This document shows positions 30,051 through 35,589 of a stretch of DNA of 35,589 nucleotides, one piece after another (the first letter of the stretch is position 1; each line of letters opens with the position of its first letter). The notes beneath the pieces are model-generated. The model was not told where the DNA came from and searched no databases. It saw only the letters and a program-made list of their open reading frames with translations. Both the position numbers and the translations under genes were made by a program. The DNA is from UBA12465 sp964408785 (GTDB lineage Bacteria; Patescibacteriota; Patescibacteriia; Patescibacteriales; UBA12465): positions 1 through 35,589 of the forward strand of contig CAYPAS010000001.1 of the NCBI GenBank assembly GCA_964408785.1, given 5' to 3'.

Positions 30051-31517
30051 ATGGCTGATCGCCTGATTTACAAAAGATTATTTTTTATTACTGCCTTCGT
30101 CTTTTTGGTGGTCCTTTTTGTTGGCATTCAAACGGTTTCTGCTGCTGCTACTTCGACTATCCGTGGCAAGGCCTGGTGGGGTGACCAATATAAGTATGTT
30201 TTTTTTAATTGTCTAGATAGCGAAGCTGGCGATCGTTTAGATTTTCCAGAAAATCTTTTTTCTTTGCCGGAGCCGCGCGGTTTTCATTTTTCCGTTGAAC
30301 CTTGCCAGAGTGTTGTTTTTCGGACCTACATAGATGATGAAAATCGTCTTTCCGGTTCGGCCTGGAATTACTCTAAAGGTTCACTTTCTTTTGATGCTGT
30401 AGCGCCAGACTATAGTTTTAATTTGCCAGCGGCGGGTAATTGCCCTAGTTGTACGGCCGCCAATAATTGTTCGGCTTGTTATAATGAAGTGGATCAGAAA
30501 TTGTATGGTTACGCTAAGATAGAAATAGATAATACCTGGATACGTTTAGATAGCGGCTTAACGCCGCCGGTGCGCCTGCAGTCTTGGGATATCAGTAATT
30601 CGGTTTATCCCGGGCACGGCGTTCAGCCGGGTGATTTTATTGGTTACGCCTCAACGCCGGTCGGCGATCTTAGTTTTAATTGCGTGACCGAAGGCGGCGG
30701 TGAAGGGACTTGCGATACTAGAGCTTATAAGGTTTACGTGCATGATGCGCAGGTTGGTCATTTAGTGGCGCCAGACTGGGATTATGTCAGCGCCTGTTCC
30801 ACTGGGGCTTTAACAGCCCGCCTTAGTTGGCAATTAAAAAGCGGCACCCAAAGTGGTTTTGAATTAGTCGTTGGCCGTCCCGATACTAATACTTTTTCGA
30901 CTAGCACGGGAAATTATACTTGTTGGACAGGCCCTAAATATGATTCTGGCGCCGGTCAGTATGTTATTTCTAATAGTATAGTCAGCCCGGATCCTAATTG
31001 TGGAAATTTGGAATACGGCAAGAATTACTATTGGTGGATACGTTTGTATTATGACAATAATACCCGGGTGACTAAATGGTATCAGTATGGTGCCAACGAC
31101 GGACATATTGGTGATAACGACGAAGAAACACAGGGTGATCCCGACTCTAACCAGCGGACATTTACTACTTATAAACATGAATTTCCGATACCATATTTTA
31201 ATTATTCGCCCGAAGATGTAATCGTAGGAACGACTACTGATTTCACTTCTGTCGGTTCTAAATATTTCAGCACCGCTTCGCCATCTTTGCCGCAGAGCTG
31301 TGCCGGCTCTAATTGTCATTATCAGTGGTCGACTAGCGATGCTGGCGACATTATCAGTGCTTCAACTGCCGCGACCACGACGATAATTTTCCATCGCGCC
31401 ACTAACACTACGGTTTATCTTTATGTGTCTGATAATGATAATTATACCTGCAGCACTTCTACTTCTATTAATGTTAATTATGGTTTACCTATTTGGCGCG
31501 AAGTTAAGCCTAAATAA
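30051..31517 (+). CDS. Secreted Cys-rich protein with C-terminal PKD-like domain
   Basis: This 488-residue exported protein has a signal peptide (about 11-33, 'FVFLVVLFVGIQTVSAAA'). The first part has 'GKAWWGDQYKYVFFNCLDS' and a Cys pattern 'NCPSCTAANNCSACYNEV', whose spacing suggests a disulfide knot rather than a metal site. The middle (about 230-375) looks like a fibronectin type III-like region ('LTARLSWQLKSGTQSGFELV', 'YGKNYYWWIRLYYDN'). The end (about 380-480) resembles a PKD/Ig domain ('PYFNYSPEDVIVGTTTDF', 'CHYQWSTSDAGDIISAS', 'TTVYLYVSDNDNYTC'). No family is named. It lies between ybeY and the minor pilins and may be a surface or tip component. Start at 30051, 6 nt after ybeY. Confidence 0.82.
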   Translation: MADRLIYKRLFFITAFVFLVVLFVGIQTVSAAATSTIRGKAWWGDQYKYVFFNCLDSEAGDRLDFPENLFSLPEPRGFHFSVEPCQSVVFRTYIDDENRLSGSAWNYSKGSLSFDAVAPDYSFNLPAAGNCPSCTAANNCSACYNEVDQKLYGYAKIEIDNTWIRLDSGLTPPVRLQSWDISNSVYPGHGVQPGDFIGYASTPVGDLSFNCVTEGGGEGTCDTRAYKVYVHDAQVGHLVAPDWDYVSACSTGALTARLSWQLKSGTQSGFELVVGRPDTNTFSTSTGNYTCWTGPKYDSGAGQYVISNSIVSPDPNCGNLEYGKNYYWWIRLYYDNNTRVTKWYQYGANDGHIGDNDEETQGDPDSNQRTFTTYKHEFPIPYFNYSPEDVIVGTTTDFTSVGSKYFSTASPSLPQSCAGSNCHYQWSTSDAGDIISASTAATTTIIFHRATNTTVYLYVSDNDNYTCSTSTSINVNYGLPIWREVKPK

Positions 31518-31524
31518 TAATAAA

Positions 31525-32121
31525 ATGTTTTTGTTTAATAATTCACGAAAACAATCCTGCGATTATCCAGCTTTCACGATGATTGAAATGATTGTCAGCG
31601 TTTCGATTATTGCTATTGTCACTGCGCTTTTTGTCAGTAATTATCATGATTCCAATAGCCGGACTGATTTAACGATAGCTGCTCAAAGCCTGGTAGCTGA
31701 TTTGCATGCAGCACAGAATAATACTTTGGGATTAACTAAATATAACGATTTGCTACCGGGTGGCGGTTGGGGTGTTCATTTTGAAAAAGATAAGAATTCC
31801 TATGTTATTTTTGCCGACCTTGACGCTCCGGAAGAAGTCGGTTACATGAAGTATGATCCGGTGATTGAAGGCAGTACTCGCTATGGTGCAAGAACTGTTG
31901 AGCTAGCTAAGGGGATATCATTAATTTCTTTAAAGACTTCCAATTTGGAAAATCAACAAGTGAACGTTACTTTTTTGCCGCCTGATCCACAGACTAACAT
32001 TTACCGAGTACTTGATAATGCTACCTCGACGGCTTTGGATATACAGTTAAAGAATGAAAAAACTGGCGAATTAAAAACGGTCAGAGTTAATTTTTTGGGT
32101 TTGGTTGAAGTAATCGATTGA
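31525..32121 (+). CDS. Minor pseudopilin, GspH/PilE-type
   Basis: This 198-residue prepilin-like protein has the leader ending A16, F17 at +1, E21 at +5 ('PAFTMIEMIVSV'). An Ala replaces the usual Gly before the cleavage site, which lowers but does not abolish processing in known systems. The hydrophobic helix (about 17-38) is followed by 'TDLTIAAQSLVADLHAAQNN', as in GspH/FimT-like minor pilins. I start at 31525; the in-frame ATG at 31423 lies inside the upstream gene and would add a stretch with no pilin character. It is the first of four minor-pilin-type genes. Confidence 0.88.
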   Translation: MFLFNNSRKQSCDYPAFTMIEMIVSVSIIAIVTALFVSNYHDSNSRTDLTIAAQSLVADLHAAQNNTLGLTKYNDLLPGGGWGVHFEKDKNSYVIFADLDAPEEVGYMKYDPVIEGSTRYGARTVELAKGISLISLKTSNLENQQVNVTFLPPDPQTNIYRVLDNATSTALDIQLKNEKTGELKTVRVNFLGLVEVID

Positions 32122-32126
32122 TAATT

Positions 32127-32648
32127 ATGGTGATTTTTAAAAATAAAAAACATCAAGCGGACGCCTCTGGATTTACTTTGATAGAAATTATGATCGTGCT
32201 TTTTATCGTCTCTGTCGGTTTAGTTGGGGTTTTGGGTTTGATAGTCCAGAATATCCAGAGTCATGATTATAATCGTAGCAATCTCGTTGCTTATCAATTG
32301 GCGCAGGAGGGGATAGAATTAGTCAGAAATGCTCGGGATAATAATTGGCGCGCCTCCCGCTCTTTTATGAACGGCTTGGAAGAAGGCTTGTATATAGCCG
32401 ACTATCAGGATGAAGAATTGGTGCCTTATGACGGACTTCCTGATTCCACGGAATTACATATTGACAGCAACGGTTTTTATGTTCACGATTTATCAGCCAA
32501 GCCGAGTGGTTTTTCCAGAATAATTAAAATTAGTGAAGGTCCGGAAGAAAAATCTTTCAAAGTAAATTCCCTCGTTACCTGGTTTATTAGGGATAGGGAA
32601 TATTCTTATAATCTGGAAGTTATATTTTATGATTGGTACCCTCTTTAG
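32127..32648 (+). CDS. Minor pilin, PilV/GspI-type
   Basis: This 173-residue prepilin has the leader 'DASG' and cleavage after G15, with F16 at +1 and E20 at +5 ('GFTLIEIMIVLFIVSVGLVG'). The segment 'QLAQEGIELVRNARDNNW' matches many minor pilins of the PilV/GspI group. I start at ATG 32127, not at the TTG 9 nt upstream. It begins 5 nt after the preceding stop, and its 3' end overlaps the next gene by 20 nt. Confidence 0.88.
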   Translation: MVIFKNKKHQADASGFTLIEIMIVLFIVSVGLVGVLGLIVQNIQSHDYNRSNLVAYQLAQEGIELVRNARDNNWRASRSFMNGLEEGLYIADYQDEELVPYDGLPDSTELHIDSNGFYVHDLSAKPSGFSRIIKISEGPEEKSFKVNSLVTWFIRDREYSYNLEVIFYDWYPL

Positions 32649-33222
32649 AGTTAACAATTTTTTTAAGAAAAAAAAAATTGATAGTGACGGCTTTTCTTTG
32701 ATAGAGGTTGTCGTTTCGGTTACGCTTTTTGTAATCATCGTCATGTCAGCTACGGAAATATTTCGTTTAGTTATTGATAGCCAGCGCAATGCTGTTGCTA
32801 CCCAGAATGTCCAAGAAAGTTTGAAATATTTTTTAGAAGTTACGGAAAAAGAAATTCGCATGGCTCAGCGTGATGACGAATATAAATGTTCTTGGACGCT
32901 TGATAACGGTCAGGTATTTTTCCTGTCTAGCAATTCTTATGGCGACATTCTCCGTTTTCGCAATTACTACGGCGAATGCGTTATTTATTCTCTTGCTTTA
33001 GATGGCGACAGCCAGCGTTTCCAAATAAGCCGCGATGGTAGTAGTGATTTTATCTCACCTAAAAAAATTACTATAGATCAATTGCGCTTTTTGCCGCGGG
33101 AAGCCGCTGGCAAACAATCAGTCGTAACCATGGACATAAAAGCGCATTCTCTTAGTAGTTCACAATTTCGCTCGGAAATGAATATCCAAACGACACTATC
33201 TTCCCGTTTTTATCGAAAATAA
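32629..33222 (+). CDS. Minor pilin, PilW/GspJ-type
   Basis: This 197-residue prepilin has a basic leader ending 'IDSDG', cleavage after G21, F22 at +1, E26 at +5 ('GFSLIEVVVSVTLFVIIVMS'). The rest contains 'QESLKYFLEVTEKEIRMAQR', the helix typical of PilW/GspJ, and a beta-rich end. Its start overlaps the previous gene by 20 nt, a sign of coupling. Role in a tip complex is known for the family. Confidence 0.86.
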   Translation: MIGTLFRVNNFFKKKKIDSDGFSLIEVVVSVTLFVIIVMSATEIFRLVIDSQRNAVATQNVQESLKYFLEVTEKEIRMAQRDDEYKCSWTLDNGQVFFLSSNSYGDILRFRNYYGECVIYSLALDGDSQRFQISRDGSSDFISPKKITIDQLRFLPREAAGKQSVVTMDIKAHSLSSSQFRSEMNIQTTLSSRFYRK

Positions 33223-33223
33223 T

Positions 33224-33616
33224 ATGAAATATTATTGTTTTAAATACTGGCAAAAAAACAAAGAAAAACAGGGAAGCGCTCTTATTCTGACCATGTTCAT
33301 CATGGCAGGCATGATCATTGTTGCTATGGGCGGTGCCTATGTCGGTCTTTTGGGCATCAAGGCGGCCGGTATTCAGTCACAATCGACCAAGGCTTATTAT
33401 GCAGCGGAAAGCGGTATGGAAAAATTTCTTTTTGAACTATACCAGGATGGCTATGAATATGGTGAAGTTGATCAGGATTTAAGTATTATGAATGCCGATT
33501 TCGGCGTCGGCAATCATTATGATGTTTATTTTACTGACTACCCGCCATTAACGTTTCAGTCAGTCGGTGAATATCTAAAAACCAAGCGTAGCGTCGAGGT
33601 AAAGATAGTCAAATAA
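33224..33616 (+). CDS. Minor pilin, PilX/GspK-type
   Basis: This 130-residue protein has a short basic leader and one TM helix ('GSALILTMFIMAGMIIVAMG' from about residue 17), followed by 'STKAYYAAESGMEKFLFELY'. The 'A-Y-Y-A-A-E-S-G' sequence is the hallmark of PilX/GspK proteins, which lack the usual Glu at +5. It starts 1 nt after the previous stop and ends the run, with a strong terminator after it. It is short compared with GspK (over 250 residues) and closer to PilX. Confidence 0.88.
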   Translation: MKYYCFKYWQKNKEKQGSALILTMFIMAGMIIVAMGGAYVGLLGIKAAGIQSQSTKAYYAAESGMEKFLFELYQDGYEYGEVDQDLSIMNADFGVGNHYDVYFTDYPPLTFQSVGEYLKTKRSVEVKIVK

Positions 33617-33622
33617 AATAAG

Positions 33623-33652
33623 AAAAAAGCCTTGTAAAACAGGGCTTTTTTT
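33623..33652 (+). terminator. Rho-independent terminator
   Basis: Stem AAAAAAGCCTTG / CAGGGCTTTTTT (one G-T) with a 5-nt loop and a T tail. It ends the minor-pilin operon. Confidence 0.92.
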
Positions 33653-33697
33653 ATCGGCCTTTATGAGGCTTTTTTTCTTGGCAGCTAGGCAAATAAA

Positions 33698-33706
33698 TGC
33701 TATAAT
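33698..33706 (+). promoter_or_regulatory. Extended -10 promoter of the fibre gene
   Basis: TGC-TATAAT (hexamer at 33701-33706), the same nine bases as at 27488 and 28572. The leader is about 40 nt to the ATG at 33753. Confidence 0.7.
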
Positions 33707-33752
33707 TAAAGCAGAAATAAATCAGTTATCCGTTAGGGAAAATAAAAAATAA

Positions 33753-35589
33753 ATGTCCTTCTTTGGGAAGAGGAAATCACTGATATTCCTAACCGCTTTA
33801 GGTATTAGCGGCGTCTTTTTATTTTCTCGGATAAACGTTAAAAACGCTTTGGCTCTTCATGATGCCGCTAGTTATGCCAAGCCAGTTAACGGCACTTTAA
33901 CTTCGGGGAATTGGAATGATCTTTTAAGTGATTTTGTTAACACTTGGACGACGGCAACCATGGCCGGTCCTTTGGGTATCGGTGTTAGCACGGCTCCAGC
34001 GGCTGGTTTGAATGTTAATGGCCCGATACAGGGCAGTTCGCTTTTTTCTTTGGGTAGTGTCGGTATCGGTATTGCCAGCCCGATTTCTTCTCGCGTCCAG
34101 CTTTATGGCAACAATACTTTCGATACAGCCTTGCGTTTTACTAACACCGGTACAAATGGTGGTGATTATTTTATCTTATCAAGCAATAGCGGCTGGGATG
34201 CTGGCGGTAATAAATTATTAATCGGTCAAGGCGTTCCTAGTTCTGTTAATACTAAATTAGTTTTAACTTCTGATGGCAATTTTGGTATCGCTACTACCTC
34301 GCCAGCGGCAAAATTAGGTATCGCTTCCAGTACTAGCAGAGTTATTAATGTCGGCGGCGGCCGTATTGGCGGTTTGGATTTTACACCTATAAACGATGAT
34401 GAAGCGGTGTCCTTGAATTATTTAAGAAGTAATTATATTCCGGTTGGTTCAACACCGGGCGGTATCGGCGCTGGTACTGTCGGTCAGACTTTGCGTCATA
34501 ATGGCACTAGCTGGGAGGCTAGTTCGTTGCTGTATAACAACGGGACTAATATCGGGATTGGAACGACTAGTCCAACGTATAAATTGCAGGTTGCTGGAAA
34601 TGTCGCCATGAACAATGCTTATTTTCTCAATCCTGGGGTTGGCAATGATTCAATACTTCAATTCTTAAAAACTAGTGACCAGGCTTGGGTTTCAGTTAAA
34701 GAAGTTACTAATGATAATACCTTGTTCGGTTTTTATATGGCTGACAACCCTGATGGTGCCGGTGATGAATTCTTCTGGCAAATAAATGACTATAAAGGAC
34801 GTGGTGGCGATTGGCAGCCTTTGAGATTTACTAATTTATCGGCAGACATAAGGGCAACGAATATCAATGCTTATGGAGATTACAATGTTTATGGTCCTTG
34901 GTATTCCGGGGTTAATGGTGTTCCAAACACCGTGTATACTGTTGAGTCTGGCAGTTTAAATCCGACTATAAATGTTAGCGCTTATACGGGAACAACTAAT
35001 GTTTATTGGGTTAAGATAGATGGAACTGGCACCCCGAATACTTTTAGTTGGGGTCGCAATTCCTTGAGTCCTATTTACGGAACAACTGTTGCTACCGGCG
35101 TAGCAATTACTGGCGGCGCACAAGCCTTGGAAAACGGCGTAACGGTTACTTTTAATACTACGACCGGTGGCGTCATGGGTGATTATTGGCAGTTCCGAGT
35201 TTCTAAAGGCGGGAGGCTTTCGGTTAGTAATGGTTCGGCTGCAGTACCGTCACTTTCTTTTACTGGAGATACAAACACGGGTTTATATCTTAGTGGTAGC
35301 GACTCTTTGTCATTTACGACTGGCGGTTTAGAAAGAATGAGACTGTCTTCTAATGGCAATGTTGGAATTAACACCACTACGCCGACAGCTAAATTAGCCA
35401 TTTCTTCAAGCACTGCTGTTGTTATCAATGTCGGCGGCGGTCGGGTTGGTGGGTTAGATTACACGCCGTTAAATGATGACGAAGCAGTGCCACTCAAGTA
35501 TTTGAAAAATAATTACACCGCCTCTTCGACTCTCGCCTCTAGTACTTTTTGGATGGGTTCGCTGAGTGGTAATGTTTATAATGCTAATA
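33753..35589 (+). CDS. Large secreted fibre/adhesin with repeats, 3' end outside window
   Basis: An open frame runs from ATG 33753 to the window edge, at least 612 residues. A signal/TM segment lies near residues 10-30 ('LIFLTALGISGVFLFS'). The rest is Gly/Thr/Ser/Asn-rich and contains recurring 'GIG-x-x-T/S-S/T-P-x-x-x-L-x-V' strands, such as 'IGIGTTSPTYKLQVAGN' and 'VGINTTTPTAKLAISSS'. The segment 'FTGDTNTGLYLSGSDSLSFT' with 'GGLERMRLSSNGNVGI' is like the shafts of phage tail fibres and S74-type proteins. A module near residues 170-228 is repeated near 530-588. An S74 autoproteolytic chaperone end would be expected further on, but is not in the window. Placed after minor pilins, it may be a pilus-associated adhesin. 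Confidence 0.85.
   Translation, partial: MSFFGKRKSLIFLTALGISGVFLFSRINVKNALALHDAASYAKPVNGTLTSGNWNDLLSDFVNTWTTATMAGPLGIGVSTAPAAGLNVNGPIQGSSLFSLGSVGIGIASPISSRVQLYGNNTFDTALRFTNTGTNGGDYFILSSNSGWDAGGNKLLIGQGVPSSVNTKLVLTSDGNFGIATTSPAAKLGIASSTSRVINVGGGRIGGLDFTPINDDEAVSLNYLRSNYIPVGSTPGGIGAGTVGQTLRHNGTSWEASSLLYNNGTNIGIGTTSPTYKLQVAGNVAMNNAYFLNPGVGNDSILQFLKTSDQAWVSVKEVTNDNTLFGFYMADNPDGAGDEFFWQINDYKGRGGDWQPLRFTNLSADIRATNINAYGDYNVYGPWYSGVNGVPNTVYTVESGSLNPTINVSAYTGTTNVYWVKIDGTGTPNTFSWGRNSLSPIYGTTVATGVAITGGAQALENGVTVTFNTTTGGVMGDYWQFRVSKGGRLSVSNGSAAVPSLSFTGDTNTGLYLSGSDSLSFTTGGLERMRLSSNGNVGINTTTPTAKLAISSSTAVVINVGGGRVGGLDYTPLNDDEAVPLKYLKNNYTASSTLASSTFWMGSLSGNVYNAN
34264..35517 (+). repeat. Internal repeat of the fibre gene, period 1080 nt
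   Basis: Two copies of a module, 34264-34437 and 35344-35517, are related with offset exactly 1080 nt (360 codons). The shared core is 'VINVGGGR-I/V-GGLD' then 'TP-I/L-NDDEAV'. The copies differ at many positions, so this is an old repeat, and further copies may lie beyond the window. Confidence 0.85.

Noticed and set aside
30864..31319. 151-codon minus-strand frame opposite the secreted Cys/PKD protein
   Set aside because: It is a shadow; the plus-strand gene has a signal peptide and domain signals through the region.
31423..31524. Upstream start of the GspH-like minor pilin
   Set aside because: It lies inside the preceding secreted-protein gene and would put a stretch without pilin features before the leader.
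33753..35589. A prophage, suggested by tail-fibre-like modules
   Set aside because: No integrase, capsid, terminase, lysis or tail assembly gene is in the window, and the gene follows minor pilins. The contig end limits this judgement.
1..35589. tRNA, rRNA or CRISPR arrays
   Set aside because: I looked for cloverleaf-type sequences, rRNA signatures and regularly spaced short repeats and saw none. A covariance-model scan could still find a tRNA I missed.
1..35589. Insertion sequences or integrase attachment sites near the cassette genes
   Set aside because: No transposase frames, terminal inverted repeats or target-site duplications are visible around 8351, 11876 or 14683.

Overview
The window looks like a chromosomal piece of a Candidate Phyla Radiation (Patescibacteria) bacterium. 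The evidence is an AT-rich genome with short intergenic gaps, most genes lacking a Shine-Dalgarno (SD) sequence and several apparently leaderless, a PilM-PilN-PilO-PilB-PilC pilus operon with no secretin, pilins of the 'RARSRDAKRVSDIKQIQTAL' type, a threonyl-tRNA synthetase without a TGS domain, and many small secreted or one-TM proteins of unknown role. I cannot name the phylum within the CPR.

Layout. 1-1,350: a secreted Ig-like protein. 1,411-3,257: a cytoplasmic trio (PHP phosphoesterase, Nudix hydrolase, methyltransferase). 3,311-8,256: an envelope operon with a DUF3160 protein, a MEMO1-like/CapA-like fusion, and an MliC-like/DUF333 protein. 8,351-8,977: a stand-alone unknown gene. 9,077-10,661: a CPBP membrane protease and a secreted unknown, convergent with a small DUF308-like membrane protein. 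11,114-11,755: a YceI lipoprotein. 11,876-13,102: a secreted protein with a Bacteroidota-style type IX secretion sorting tail. 13,230-14,567: hisS. 14,683-15,411: a stand-alone membrane protein. 15,470-16,165: a C39-like protease. 16,197-21,639 (minus strand): a helical unknown, a CPVC membrane protein, a thioredoxin-like protein, thrS behind a T-box leader, comF, and a beta-propeller protein.

21,742-35,589 (plus strand) is mainly pilus biology: pilM, pilN, pilO, a small unknown, pilB and pilC; two tandem pilin genes with identical protein products; femX-like and ybeY; a secreted Cys-rich/PKD-like protein; four minor-pilin-type genes; then a large, truncated, repeat-containing fibre or adhesin with phage-tail-fibre-like modules running off the end. 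The natural reading is a surface pilus with major pilins, a minor-pilin tip complex and a large secreted adhesin, perhaps used for host attachment.

The items most worth following up are: the type IX sorting domain in an apparent CPR genome; the compact transcriptional T-box on thrS; three isolated genes (8,351, 11,876, 14,683) that share a TTGAC-type promoter, an untranslated leader and a strong SD unlike their neighbours; the pilin pair with only synonymous differences clustered at the 5' end; and the MEMO1/CapA fusion beside a putative lysozyme inhibitor.
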